NCBI RefSeq assembly: GCF_038396675.1
Contig: NC_088921.1
Location: 36,765,001 to 36,829,000 of the forward strand
Length of the DNA stretch: 64,000 nt
Reading direction: 5' to 3'
Origin: Hydra vulgaris
Lineage: Eukaryota > Cnidaria > Hydrozoa > Anthoathecata > Hydridae
Below, piece by piece: positions 28,701-40,689 of the stretch. Position 1 is the first letter of the stretch, and every line of letters starts with the position of its first letter. The position numbers were made by a program, and so were the translations under genes. The notes under the pieces are model-generated. The model saw only the letters and a program-made list of their open reading frames with translations, did not search any database and was not told where the DNA came from.

Positions 28701-29540
28701 TATATATATATATATTTTGTTTTATATTTGTTATATCATGTATCAAAAATTTGTGAAACTTTATTATTATTTTTATTTTGGCAATATATAATTGTAATAC
28801 GACCAACAAATGTAAAAAACAAAAAAAATGCAAAACTTAAGCAAACTGTTTTGTGTTGTTTCATTAATTAGATAGTGGCACAGTTGCTACAAATTCTTAT
28901 TGGTAAAGAACTGTATATGCTTGGACATTCAATGAAAAAAATTTTTTGCACGCATCTTTTTCCATTCTCTGGTGTCAGCTGAGTACATATGTAACATTAA
29001 AAAAAACAACTGAACTTTTGAATTTCAGCAATATGTAAAATCTCAATTTTTGAAATTTTGATAAAATTTGAGATTTTTTACATTTTTTAAAAGCAAACCC
29101 CACAATTTTACATTTTTGCTGCCATTTTTCTTGAGGATTTGGAAAACAAATGTTTTAGGCTAGTTGGATATCAGGTAATCTGGCCGGTCTGTTACAGACT
29201 ATTCAGAGAACCCTCACAATTACAAAGATAGCTAGTGACTAATTAATCTTTGCGTTTACTGTTATTTTGTTTTAACTGCTTTTTGGCTATTGTTTAAATT
29301 TTACTGTAATGAACTGTTTTTTTAATGATAAGACATACACTGGCAGTACACTGTAAGCTGAAAGTATAAAAAAGTAAGATAGGAAACTAATTCAATGAGA
29401 GTGTTGTTTCTCTTGAAGTACCAAATCAATAAACTTCCATCAAACAGCTTCCAACAATAAAAAAATATTCTAAGATAATAAGTTTCTAAAATCTTTTTTT
29501 GTAAATGCTATCTCCGATCTTCCCTAGTTGTTGGAAAATT
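28701..29540. other. noncoding stretch
   Basis: AT-rich DNA with a small palindrome at 29034-29086 (TGTAAAATCTCAA mirrored by TTGAGATTTTTTACA). I see no gene. Confidence 0.4.
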
Positions 29541-29735
<195 letters not shown>

Positions 29736-29990
29736 CAGTATCGGACAAAATGAGTGCAACCAAATAATGCTAATTTAGTTTCTTTATTTAAAAGTGCTGC
29801 CTTTTTTTCAATTTAGAGAAATAACTATGTAACTGTTTAGAGACAAAGTTCTTCAAGTTTTATTCATCACAAAGTTCATTATTTGTACACCAAAATTAAT
29901 AAATAAATTAAAAGTATTAAAAAAAGTTGATTTCCTTCTTGAAAAAACAAGTGCAACTCGACAAAATGTTGACTAAGCTGTATTTCACTA

Positions 29991-31016
29991 TCAATATTTC
30001 GTGGCGAATCCTTTGTTGTCGATCACAGCCTTGCATCTTCGAGGCATAGATTCGATCAGGTGATCAATGAAATTTTGTGGAATCGCTGCCCAGGCCTTTT
30101 GGATTTGTTCAAACAGTTGACCCTTATTACGAACACCTTCACGATTAATTCTGCGGTTGACGATCTCCCACAGGTTCTCGGTAGTGTTGAGATCCGGAGA
30201 TTGAGGCGGCCAATCCATCACCGATAGGTGGTTGTCTTGAAACCACTGCTTGACTACTTTTGCAGTGTGTTTCGGATTGTTGTCTTGCTGAAAAACCCAT
30301 TTTATTGACATATACCATTCAGTATGAGGTAACATAACATCTTTCAGGATATTTTTATACATGAAACGGTCCATTATTCTATCGTTTCAATGTATTGGAC
30401 CTAGACCGTTAGCAGAAAAACACCCCCAGACCATTACATTGCCTCCACCATGCTTCACGGTCTTATGGCAGTAACGCAAATCGAGGCGTTTTCCGGCCGG
30501 TCGACGTACACGGCAAATGCCATCGCTCCCAATGACGTTGAACTTCGATTCATCACTGAATAGGACAGTTCGCCATTTCTGCACATTCCAGTCAATATAA
30601 GATGTAGCAAACAGGAGTCTTTTCTTCTGGTTTTTTAGTGAAATCAGCGGTTTCTTTGCAGGGCGTCGAGAAAACAATCCGGCTTCAACAGCACGTCGTC
30701 TGATTGTTCGGTCCAATACAGGCAGCTCTAATTGCTTTTGTATCTCGACTGATGATATCCAGGGATCCTTCTTGACGGATCTGACGATCATAGAACCCTC
30801 TCTAGAAGTGGTGGAACGCGGTCTTCCACCTTTGTTATCTGCTGCCAACTTCCCCTTAGAACGATATTTGGAACATAGTCTTGATACGGTCCATTTTTTC
30901 ACGCGATATTTATCACAAATACTTTTTTGTGACATTCCACTTACGTAATGGCCAATAATTTTCTTTCTCAGTTCCAATCCAAGACTGTCGGGAGCCGTTT
31001 TTGCACTTGAAGTCAT
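29991..31016 (-). pseudogene. Tc1 transposase (DD34E) with a single in-frame stop
   Basis: From ATG at 31016 to TAA at 29991, 342 codons, the normal size for Tc1. The frame is interrupted only by TGA at 30389-30387, after GLGPIH. A paired-like helix-turn-helix domain is N-terminal (MSQKSICDKYRVKKWTVSRL), then GRPR-rich linker and second DNA-binding helix. The triad is Asp in VLFSDESKF, Asp in VFQQDNNPKH and Glu in SPDLNTTEN, with exactly 34 residues between the last two. NTTEN replaces the usual NPIEN, but the Glu is kept. The TGA could be one base away from an Arg or Trp codon. Otherwise the copy looks young. An upstream GTG/TTG-initiated extension to 31046 is open but unlikely. Confidence 0.93.
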
Positions 31017-31278
31017 AAAAATAATAAAAATAATCACGCTTCTCAAGGCTTACCGTGTTACATTTACCTTGTGATGATACAATAATGCTCTGTGGAACAC
31101 AACGTCTTGGTTGGATGTGGACTGCATTGATGTAATGAAACACTTGTTGTATTTCACTTCTTGTATTGATGTTCTTCGATAAAACACTTTGATAAAACTC
31201 ACTTCGATAAACTGTCTTGATAATACAGACTGATTGACTTCCATATACTGACTGAATTACATGTTGATTTACATGTCT

Positions 31279-31490
31279 CTTATATAGTAAAATGAACCTG
31301 TGTGAACCTGTTCTAGAAGATTCTAGATGTTTCTTTTCAATGCTTCTGGAAGCTTCTGGATGCGTCTGGATGCTTCTGAATGTTTCTGGATACTTCTGGG
31401 TGCTACTGGATGCTTCCAGATGCTTCTTCTGGAAACTTCTGGAGGCTTCTACATGCTTCTGGAAACTTCTGGAAACTTCTGGATACTTCC
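31279..31490 (-). promoter_or_regulatory. heat-shock-type promoter of the Tc1 transposase: HSE array plus TATA box
   Basis: About 180 bp of 10-bp tandem repeats (TTCTGGAAAC and variants). It contains at least four strict heat shock elements of the form TTCnnGAAnnTTC, starting at 31311, 31344, 31427 and 31457. The last runs on as six perfectly phased pentamers. On the minus strand these lie upstream of TATATAAG (31286-31279), which is about 265 bp ahead of the transposase ATG. Order and spacing match an hsp70-like promoter. Binding by HSF is inferred from the motif. Confidence 0.75.
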
Positions 31491-31777
31491 TTTAATTATT
31501 AAAAAGCTTCCGTGACGTTGACACGGACCAGACTTAAGAAAATGAAATAAACCAAAAAAGTTACACTTGTTTTGTCCGCTGCAAAATGGCACTTGTCAAC
31601 GAATTTCTGCCTGTGTGCTGTCACCTGTCAGCTGATTGCTCATGTCATGGCATGCTATGAATCCAGACTCCTGAACTGTTTGCTGTGGTAGTATAGTTCG
31701 TATCGTTTTTAAGACATGTAAAATTGGGAACACTTTTTAGCATTGTTCGATGTTGGTTGCAAATGTTTTGTCCAATA

Positions 31778-31915
<138 letters not shown>

Positions 31916-31952
31916 TTAAAAGTCATTTCTTGTTGTACGATATGTTTATAAA

Positions 31953-32354
31953 TATATAAATTGATTTTAATAAAAAAGGCAGCGTATAACTATTTTTTAA
32001 ATATATTTTAGTTATAATAATATATTAACGATATTTCGTTGACCTATTGTGGTCAGCCGCAATAGGTCAACGAAACTGTTCTAAATAGAGATGACGGGGA
32101 TAATGTGAAAACAAAAACTTGGGGATCAATTTAGACCAAAATTTAACTGACGTCACTATTATATTATTTGATTGTTTCTATATTTTACGCGTTTTAATGT
32201 CTTCTTTTTTAAACAGTTGGTTTTAAGTTGTTTTGTAACGTTTTTTCATTACCTGATGACGCTGACCACAATAGGTCAACGAAATATCGTTAATATATTA
32301 TTATATCCAAAATATATTTTAAAAATAGTTATACGCTGCCCTTATTACTAAAAT

Positions 32355-32362
<8 letters not shown>
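31953..32362. mobile_element. fold-back MITE with ~100-bp inverted arms
   Basis: The left arm (31953-32057) and right arm (32260-32362) are reverse complements with few changes. They share GGCAGCGTATAACTATTTTT, TATATTAACGATATTTCGTT and GACCTATTGTGGTCAGC. A third copy of the GGTCAACGAAA word lies at 32054-32065. It sits between two (TA)n arrays and is noncoding. Confidence 0.85.
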
Positions 32363-32437
<75 letters not shown>

Positions 32438-32438
32438 G
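32363..32438. repeat. (TA)n microsatellite
   Basis: TA array of about 75 bp between the MITE and a short open stretch. Confidence 0.95.
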
Positions 32439-32452
32439 TTACTTTTTAAAGG

Positions 32453-32763
<311 letters not shown>

Positions 32764-32869
32764 CTTCAACTGACTTTTAAATGCCACTTTTTTTCATTCT
32801 TATATTCATTTTGAAGCTTATTTAGTAATTTTACTTAATAAGCTTTAAAATGGAGATAAAATGGGTTAG

Positions 32870-33700
32870 TAAATTTACTAGTCCAAGCAAGAAGTGATAA
32901 GAAAACGGATTTACGAGTTCTATTTGAATAATAAATTGCAAGGTAAATATTTCACAGTAGATCACTTCAATGCTGAATAAATTCCAAGAAGCACTATCTT
33001 TGGTATAATCACACGTGCTGACAATGATTCTGATCACAAAAGAGTACAAGGAAGTGGTTGTGTGATTAAAATCATGAAACCAAGGTGTCATTCACATATC
33101 ATTAAAACTCTTACCAAGTACACTGACACCAAAACTTATGCAAAATAGTGTATCCTGATTGACAAGAGATCTAGAATGAGCGAATGAAGACCGGCATTGA
33201 TTGTCTTTATCGAGATTTTCAAAGAAAATAGGTCATCCTTGACGATGAGTCTTACTTCATGCTGTCGCACTCAACGATTAACAGAAACAGCACCTAATAC
33301 TCTAGCGACAGAGACAAGTTTCCAACAAGCGTTAAATATCGCAAAAAGCGAAAATACAAACCCAAGCCGCTCGTCTGGCTGGCCGCTTCTGACAAAGGTA
33401 TTTCCAAACCGTTTTTCGTCCCCAGCGGCCTTGCAGTCTATAAAACCATCTATGAAATAGATTGTTTAAAGGAAAGATAAGTGCTGTTCATCAACGCTCA
33501 TCATGTCGATGGTAATGATGTGTTTTGGGCGAACCTGGCCTCTTGTACTATGCCAAAACCGTAACCAACGACAAACCAGAATAAAGCTTTGTCTCAAAAA
33601 AGTCGACCTTAACCTTATACTATCACTTTTTTGGTCAACTCGTCTTAGAGTCGGCCGAATCCGAAGAAACAGACTTGTTGAAGACAAACTTAATTAAAAT
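32870..33700 (+). pseudogene. mariner-like transposase remnant
   Basis: Read with frameshifts: RKRIYEFYLNNKLQGKYFTVDHF is the N-terminal DNA-binding part, then GIITRADN. A degenerate catalytic region follows with DDES-like, PTSVKYRKKRKYKPK, LVWLAASDKGISKPFFVPSG and INAHHVDGNDVFWANLAS. These are in the order expected for a mariner-type DDE/D enzyme; the last acidic residue region is lost. Matching terminal inverted repeats could not be found, so only the gene body is supported. Many stops show it is dead. Confidence 0.7.
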
Positions 33701-33809
33701 AAATAAACAGCTAAAACCTCTACTTAATGATATTTTTATTTCATCTCTACCTTAAAAGCTATGGGAGTAATTGCCCTTTAAAGCAAGTCCAGATTTTAGC
33801 AACCACCAG

Positions 33810-33810
<1 letters not shown>

Positions 33811-33897
<87 letters not shown>
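33811..33897. repeat. (TA)n microsatellite
   Basis: A pure TA array adjoining the left end of the next Tc1 element. Confidence 0.97.
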
Positions 33898-33900
<3 letters not shown>

Positions 33901-34329
33901 TGGAAAAAATAATAAGTCATGACCTAAATATTTAGAAAAAAAACATTTTATTCACAGCAGTTTATAATAACTAATATAACTCTTTTTATTTTTTCGAAGT
34001 TTAGTGTTAATACTTATATCTTTAAAAAAATAATTAAGTCCTCATTGATTTTTTTCATATAACTACCAACTATATTTAAAGTAGCTAAAAATTTACTGGA
34101 AAAAATAATAAATACTGAAATGGTTAATTTGATTTTCTATTGAAAAATATCTAGAAAATACAATGTTTATGTGTTTATGTAACAACTAATTAACAAATAT
34201 AATAATATAATAGAAGAAAGAATTTTTTTTTTTGCAAAAGGTTTATCTATCTCTTCATACAATAAGTTAATATTTTATCTATCTCTTCATACAATAAGTT
34301 AATATTTTATAGCATGCCCTTTATTTTTT

Positions 34330-35430
34330 TTTACTTCAATTAGTTTCTTGGGCATGCTGTTTACCAATTTATGGCATGTTGATAGTGGAATAGCATACCA
34401 TAATGCTTTTACAGCCTCCCACAAACTTTTTTGATATAGTATTTGCTTTATGCTTGTTATATTTCTTTATTTTTGATCCGAGGCTTTTGTCTTACTACCT
34501 TACCTTATACAACTTTTCTTAAACTTTTATTGGATTTAAATCTAACAATTGTGCTGGCCAATCCAATTGTCTCACACCATCATTTTAGAACCACCTCTTG
34601 GCAATAGAAGACGCATGTTTAGGATTGCTATCTTGTTGAAATATCGAAAACAATGACATGCTATCCTCACCATAAGGAAGCTTTATTCTCACCATAAGCG
34701 TGTTATTCTCAGCATAAGCATGTTATTCTCAGTATAAGCATTTATCCTCACCATAAGGAAGCATTATTTCTTGATGTATATAAGAATAAATATCGGTGGT
34801 CATAGTGTCTGTTCTTAAAAAAAAAGGACCGGTACCAAATGATGAAAAACATCCCCCCACCATAATGCTACCAACACCAAGTTTTACTGTTTTTTTAGTG
34901 CAATGTGGGTCAAACTCTTTATTTGGTGGTCTGCGGACAAAATGCTTACCATGACCCGAAAATATTAAACTTTGATTTGTCTGTCCACAAAACTGTACCC
35001 CATTTCTTATTTGTCTATGCAAAATATTTATGAGAAAACTCTTTTCTGGCTTTTATATGTCGTTTTTTAGATTTTTTAGATTTAAAGGCACACTTCTAGG
35101 CGATCTCAAAAATAAATTTGCTTCAAGTAAACGCCCTCTAATCGTACTTTGCGTTTCACTCTAAATTTTTTTTAACAGTGTTGCTGGAGATTAACGGATC
35201 CTTTTTAGCTTTACGAATAGCTAATTTTTCTTCTCGGTAAGTTGTTTTTCTTTTTCGGCCTCTAGTTTCTACATATGTTTGTGGTTTAAGAGCGTTTTGA
35301 ACCATTCCTACAGAACACAAAGTTATTCTTGAAATCTCTAAATGATTTTTCACTGTTTTTAAGTTGTTAAATTACTGAGCTCAGCTAAGGTGCAATGTGA
35401 TTTTCTACCCATCGTATTTTTAAATATTAA
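34330..35430 (-). pseudogene. Tc1 transposase, heavily decayed
   Basis: Read 35430 to 34330 in shifting frames: NHLEISRITLCSVGMVQNAL (helix-turn-helix), TRGRKRKTTYRE, DPLISSNTVKKNL, KQFVRRPPNKEF-like (HFVRRPPNKEFDPHCTKKTV), SIMVGGCFSSFGTGP, FSIFQQDSNPKH (second catalytic Asp) and QLDWPAQLLDLNPIKV. The last has Lys where the catalytic Glu of NPIE is expected. An 18-20-bp tandem repeat (TTCTCACCATAAG words, 34665-34755) has expanded inside the coding region. A 32-bp direct duplication (34247-34310) lies near the C-terminus. Confidence 0.85.
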
Positions 35431-35620
35431 AAATACTTACAGGTTTAAATGCGTTAGATATTACTTTCAACTTTAACAATGCTTTTCACTTGAATTGTAA
35501 ATAACTGGCTAGAATATTATTAATATAGTATATTAGTTCACTGTAAAAAACTGATTGAATATACATAAAACAATTATTTAACATACCATGATTCAAGATA
35601 TACAGTATAACATTTTTCAG

Positions 35621-35782
35621 TGGCGTAGGTAGGTCATATCAGTTGGAGAAGGCTACAGAAGCAGTCAGGATTGGAGATTTAAAGGGGAGGGGCAGCAGTA
35701 ATTCTTCTTTTGACTTAATATGGGAGGGGAGGAGAGCGGAGTTGTTGCCCTCTCCACCCCCTTTTTCTGCGCATGCGGTGTT
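35621..35782. mobile_element. possible short hAT-like insertion
   Basis: It starts CAGTGGCGTAGGTAGG, a typical hAT terminus, and ends in a pyrimidine-rich CCACCCCCTTTTTCTGCGCATGCGGTG that could be its decayed right end. G-rich and C-rich halves mirror each other loosely. No target duplication was seen, so this is tentative. Confidence 0.4.
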
Positions 35783-36063
35783 ACTAATAATTAAAAACAT
35801 GTTTAAAAAGTAATAATAGTCGAAAATTGAAGAAAAAGAAAAATTACACATTTCTATTTTTATTATTTTTTTCAGTAAATTTTTAGCTTTTAACAAAGTT
35901 GTTAAATACATAAAAAAAATCAATGCGGATAATTTTTTTAAAAAATATAAGTATTAACACTATACTTTATAAAAAAAATTTATATTAATTATCATAAACT
36001 GCTGTGAATAAAATAGTTTTTTTTACTAAATATTTAGGTCATGTATTTTTTATTTTTTCCATC

Positions 36064-36067
<4 letters not shown>

Positions 36068-36095
<28 letters not shown>

Positions 36096-36096
36096 A

Positions 36097-36173
<77 letters not shown>
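36068..36173. repeat. compound (TG)n(TA)n microsatellite
   Basis: About 28 bp of TG repeats followed directly by about 76 bp of TA repeats. Confidence 0.97.
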
Positions 36174-36177
<4 letters not shown>

Positions 36178-36270
36178 TGTAATCAGGCGACATAATAATG
36201 AAACTTACATAGTGGGTACAAACTGCGTGCACATTCTAACTAAAAAAAAATTAAATTTTAAGACACCTTT

Positions 36271-36495
36271 TTGGACATGAGTAGTCAAAAGGCAAACCTT
36301 AGGGATAAGTTTATAAAAAGGCTTGCAAATTTGTTCTTTGTATTATTGCACTCACGGCCATCTTCTCCTTGGAACAAAGGTAATGGTGGAGAAAGAAAAC
36401 CAGTTGGTCAAGATGAAACAGAAAGCTGCGACGATGACCACAGCAGATTTGATTACTACGTTTTACAATTTGAAGTAAATATTGATTTTCTCTGA
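36271..36495 (+). CDS. possible exon or small ORF of unknown function
   Basis: A 74-codon frame with balanced composition (SRPSSPWNKGNGGERKPVGQ, then DETESCDDDHSRFDYYVLQF). First ATG is at 36277. A GAAGTAAAT donor-like site lies at about 36473, before the TGA at 36493. It does not match any transposase motif I know. It could be a host exon, a captured fragment or part of an unrecognised element; no partner exon was found. Confidence 0.3.
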   Translation: MDMSSQKANLRDKFIKRLANLFFVLLHSRPSSPWNKGNGGERKPVGQDETESCDDDHSRFDYYVLQFEVNIDFL

Positions 36496-36589
36496 CATGT
36501 TTAGTACCCTACTGTGCTCCAAACTATTTCAACTCTACACATTTAATACATTTTAGTTTTTTGTGCTCAGCTATAGTTTCAAATCCATC

Positions 36590-37030
36590 AATGACTGTGC
36601 TGCAAGAACTTCAGCAGCTTAGACATAATTTGCCTTTTCCATAACTTTGTCTGTAGTTTCTCCTCTTGAATTAAAATTGCTTCCAAAATGATTAAATAGA
36701 AGTATAATTCCAGCAAGGTCTTAACTTAGCGGAGCCATTCTTCTCTCTACCCTGTTAAAGGTACTTCTGCGATGAGCATTGGTGGTCAAAACATGCTATA
36801 AAGTTCATGCTCTTTGAATTAAGTTTTGGCTCAATAAATTGTTTTTTCATTTCTTGGATCTTTTGGCCCACCATCAACAGTTATAACCATGACTGGTTTG
36901 CTAACTCAATTTTCAGTAAATAGGCTGCTTTCAAATGCAGGAATATGAATGATTTTGTCATGCCTTCAAGGTGACAATTTGCTGTTGATGAATCATGTTT
37001 TGCGCTACTGATTGTTATGTATGTTGGGCC
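36590..37030 (-). pseudogene. anonymous transposon-type gene, downstream half
   Basis: Minus-strand reading in broken frames: PTYITISSAKHDSSTANCHL, then LKAAYLLKIELANQSW, QKIQEMKKQFIEPKLNS and REKNGSAKL. It continues the protein whose upstream half is at 37950-38480. A LINE fragment in the opposite orientation lies between the two. I recognise the sequence as a high-copy Hydra-type family but cannot name the superfamily. Confidence 0.55.
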
Positions 37031-37790
37031 AGAGTATGCTTTCTCTAAATGCTGATAAAACTAAATTTATCTTATTCCATAAATCAAATAAAACTGATAT
37101 TATATCTTATTAAAATTACAAAATCTTATTATAAACAAAACTATTATTAATAGTTTTTTTTATAAGAGTTTTCAACAGTCTATCAAAAAAAATTCAAAAA
37201 ATATTAAAATGAGTTTTTGAGCTAAACCATTTCTTAATTTTAAATCACGAAATTAGTTTATACAATGCTTTTATTCATAAATACTTAACATACTATAACA
37301 TTGCTTGGGTAAGTACAAACTATACAAAACTAAAAAAGCTTTACAGTAAACAAAAACATGCATGTCGAATTGTATTTGGAGCTAAGAGAGCCTTGCGTAC
37401 CTATCCTGTGTTTACTTGGAGCATTAAATGTTTGTAAAATCAATTTACATCAAACTTTAGTTTTTATGTATAGGACTAGGCTAGGAATGTCTCCAAAAAT
37501 ATTTGAATCCTATTTTAGTGATATCTGTCATGAATACAATTATACACTACAAGATTCTCAAAAAATAACTTTTTTGTACCAAAATATAGCTTGAAATTTA
37601 GCTATACTCAATTAAGTGGGCCACATCTACGAAAAACATTTTCAGACATAACTAATATAAAGATAGCCACTCTAGATCTATTTAAAAAAAAATCTAAACG
37701 AATTTTCTTATTTGTAGATCACACTATGCTAGAACTTAAAGAAACTAGATAGAACTAGAAACTCATATAATAAAATTAAGAAAGGCTAAA
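37031..37790 (+). pseudogene. LINE reverse transcriptase C-terminal fragment
   Basis: Frames read LSLNADKTKFILFHKSNKT, YTKLKKLYSKQKHACRIVFG, ALNVCKINLHQTLVFMYRTR and LGMSPKIFESYFSD, the thumb and C-terminal domain of a LINE polymerase. It differs from the two LINE families elsewhere in the window. The fragment is 5' truncated, as usual for LINEs, and splits the minus-strand pseudogene around it. Confidence 0.7.
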
Positions 37791-37949
37791 AAAAATGTTA
37801 CTACCACAATTCATATGACAAAGTTTATTAATTATATTTCCTTTCTTCTCAGAATGGTATGCGTATGTGTGCATTATTTATTTGTTTTTGCTACATTAAA
37901 AATGTAAGCAATTTAGCAGTTACTATTTGCTTCTTCATGTATTAAAATT

Positions 37950-38480
37950 TATATTAAAAAATACTGCTATTGTTGCTAGTTTGTTTGCAGCTGTCAATCA
38001 AATTGGCACCCTAGCTTTATCATCCTTGGAGCATAATGTCACTTCTTTCAGATTCAAGACTGCAGCAAGTTCTTCAAGGGAAAGGATGGATAATTTGGTA
38101 AATTTTGATTCTGCATAATATTTATGCTCAGAATTTTGTGCTCTTATTAATCTAACAGGTACAGTTTTAACATGTCTTTTTCCTTCTGTGCTCAATAATC
38201 TGCTTGGATGTAATCTTAAGTAAACTCCTGATCTGGAGAAGTTGTAACCATTCTTTTTAATGTTTTTACAGTTCGAACAATTTTAGTTTTTCTCTTGTTA
38301 TCAGAAGCAGGGTCTTTTAACAAATTCGAGTTTTCTTGTAACGCTTTTTCACTGTCTTCACTTGTTGTAATTGATGATGTCGCATCAGTCGCAACACCAA
38401 AAGTGATTTTAGATCCACAAACTTTTGGTGTATTGTTTGGTAATTTTGTCCAGTAAGATAGAAGATAAAATCAGTCAGAT
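37950..38480 (-). pseudogene. anonymous transposon-type gene, upstream half
   Basis: An open minus-strand piece (38195-37998) with STEGKRHVKTVPVRLIRAQN, then SILSLEELAAVLNL and SKDDKARVPIGLTAANK, extended by degraded flanks to about 38480. The protein sequence continues at 36590-37030 after the LINE fragment. No catalytic motif could be assigned with confidence. Confidence 0.55.
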
Positions 38481-39289
38481 AAAATCAGTAAGATAAAATC
38501 CTAACTTTATTTTGAAGTTTGTTTTATAAAATGCCAACTTTATTTCAATTTGTTTTAGTAATTTCGATTTTTTTTTTCAACTTCTACATTTATTTTAGGC
38601 AATGCTTTGCTCTTTGTTTTAATCTCATATCATATTTAATTTGTTTATAATTTGCTTTTATTTCTTTGCGAATGCTTTTAAATATCCTTCAAAAATAGAT
38701 TTGTAAAGTTGTTTTTCACTAAACATTTTTTTCTATAACAACAATGACAAGAAATTTATTTGCCTAAAAACCTAAATGTTAAAAAAGTATATAGTAAAAA
38801 TAATGTCAGTAATAGCATTAATAATACCAAAATTCATTAACATCGTAACTAAATGAGTAATAAGCTTAATGAGTAATAAAAATATAAAATATTAATATAA
38901 ATAAAGTAATTAAATCAATTACTTGCAATAGAGTGACACTAAATATCAAAATTAATAATTAACTAATAACATTCAAATAGCATTTACACGATTAATACAT
39001 TATACAAGATGTATTATATTTGAAGATTTAATTTTAAGTAACTATTAATAAGTAAATTTTTCAGGTGTTTATATAAATATCGTTAAAATAATAAAGTATG
39101 ATTTTTGATAGTAATATAAATCGCTTTTAAAGAATTGCTTACAATCTAGTTATTAAAAAAAGGTTTAAAAGTAAATTTTGTTATCCTATTGTATGGTCTA
39201 TTTCAATAAGCACCTTTTAGTTTTTAATAACCCAATACAGTGTGCTAGAAAGTTAATAACACGACTAACCTTTCTTATATGCTTTTTTT
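38481..39289. other. noncoding stretch
   Basis: AT-rich DNA, repeated ATTAATA/AATAAA words, no gene or transposon end recognised. Confidence 0.35.
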
Positions 39290-40140
39290 TTTAATTTTAA
39301 ATGCTGCATTAGCAACATGGCTTGCCATTGCAAGCCATGTTGCTGCCCCAATGCTGGATATTGTGATTAATAAGCTCGAGAAGCTTGGACTAGGTATTCA
39401 TGACAGTAGGGAGAAGTCTTAAGTCAGTGCCATCAACATGTTTGATATCTACAATAGTTTGCAAGCAAAATTTATGCATTTAAATAATTTGGTTAATTAC
39501 TCTCCATGCGCTGCTCACTTGTCAAATCTTGTCGTTGCTGCATCATTATAAATGCTACAGAATTTTTGAATCTTTTCAGTCTTCTCAAATTCTTTTCATC
39601 GTTAAGCCGTTTTGATTCGCACATTACGCTCCGACGACAACTATAAGTTGATAAAGCTAAAAGTGCCAAGAAATCTCTAGCAAACTAGATAGCCATGGTC
39701 ATTACACACTACAAGATTACACACTACAACATTACACACTACAAGATAGATTCCAAAATTTTAAGGTAAATTAAAATTTTGGAATCCATTCTAAATTTAG
39801 AAAATAAAGCAGTTTTAATTGAAAGCCTGATTTATAAAATATTTTTTTCAGGAAGTATTAAAAGTGTTGGAAGAGGATGATATGCCTACATTTCGAAGCT
39901 AAAGAGCTAATCGAGCAAATGGAGTGGTTTAATAAGGTCAACAGAATACTTCAAGCTATCAATGACTAACTATTAGCAAAATGCAAAAGCTTACGTTAAC
40001 AGAGAATTACTATTGTTTAAGACACAACCTTTACTAAATGATCTAAATTAGTGTCCGAGGTCAATATCATTGATCGGCTCATGAGTGAGCTGTCAGAAAC
40101 AGAAAGAAAGTTAGCCTATTCTATTTTGAACACACAAATC
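39290..40140 (+). pseudogene. hAT-like transposase fragments
   Basis: The best part reads FDIYNSLQAKFMHLNNLVNY then SPCAAHLSNLVVAAS. This matches the block of hAT transposases with DUF4371-type cores, where a conserved CxxH follows a glutamine-rich helix (consensus style GLQ...PC.AH.LNLV). The rest is stop-ridden. A 15-bp tandem triplication (ATTACACACTACAAG, 39711-39755) interrupts it. Confidence 0.55.
39705..39747. repeat. 15-bp tandem triplet
   Basis: Three copies of ATTACACACTACAAG with a single base change in the second. Confidence 0.9.
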
Positions 40141-40494
40141 AATTAATTTAAATTTTTTAAATTTATTTTAATTTAGTATGGCGTGAACGTGGCATGAGCT
40201 AGCCACATTTAAATTACCTAAGTATGGTGTGAAAAATCGGGGTTGGTAATATTCAACGTAGTACTGTTTTAGATGTTCCAAAGTTAAATTTTTTTTTTGT
40301 ATATTTGTTTTTGCATGAGTTGTCAAAAAGTGAAATATTAAAATAAAATTATAAAATTACACAAATTGTTTGCTTAGAAAAATAGTAAAGGTAAGAGTTA
40401 GTGGTCAACAAAATATCTCAAGTTTAACGTTATTAAAAACTTATTAAATAGTTGTGAAGAGGTAGACGTGCACCTTCGTGTGCATGTACTTGAC

Positions 40495-40625
40495 CACTAA
40501 GGCAACTATGTGACCAGCAGCACGTTCAGTCTGGTATAAATAACCTACCTACGTGACAGAATGAAGTGCCTACATGACCAGCAGCACGTTTGTTTTATTA
40601 TAAAAGCCCATCGTTTTAGCGCTTT
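40495..40625 (+). repeat. tandem duplication of a promoter-like segment
   Basis: Two copies of about 63 bp, each with GTGACCAGCAGCACGTT-like sequence (40511 and 40573) followed by a TATA box (TATAAATAA at 40536, TATAAAAG at 40599). The duplicated TATA boxes lie 90-150 bp upstream of the transposon-type coding remnant at 40690, so this may be its promoter. Confidence 0.55.
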
Positions 40626-40689
40626 TAGTGCTTTGCATTGTTTAAGCGATTTTTTATTCAAGATTTTGACGCACACCGATATGAGAGTA

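Larger units (their letters stand above)
33898..36063 (-). mobile_element. Tc1-like transposon with ~85-bp inverted ends
   Basis: The left end (33898-33985, GTGGAAAAAATAATAAG, CATGACCTAAATATTTAG, TTTTATTCACAGCAGTTTAT) is the reverse complement of the right end (35975-36063) with small changes. A (TA)n array borders it on the left and (TG)n(TA)n on the right. The centre holds a decayed transposase on the minus strand and a possible nested element at 35621-35782. Confidence 0.85.

Noticed and set aside
34665-34755. CRISPR-like repeat array
   Set aside because: The 18-20-bp units are contiguous tandem repeats inside a transposase remnant, without spacers. Nothing else resembles a CRISPR array.
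33898-36063. Long terminal repeats of a retrotransposon
   Set aside because: The ends are inverted, not direct, and the gene inside is a Tc1 transposase.
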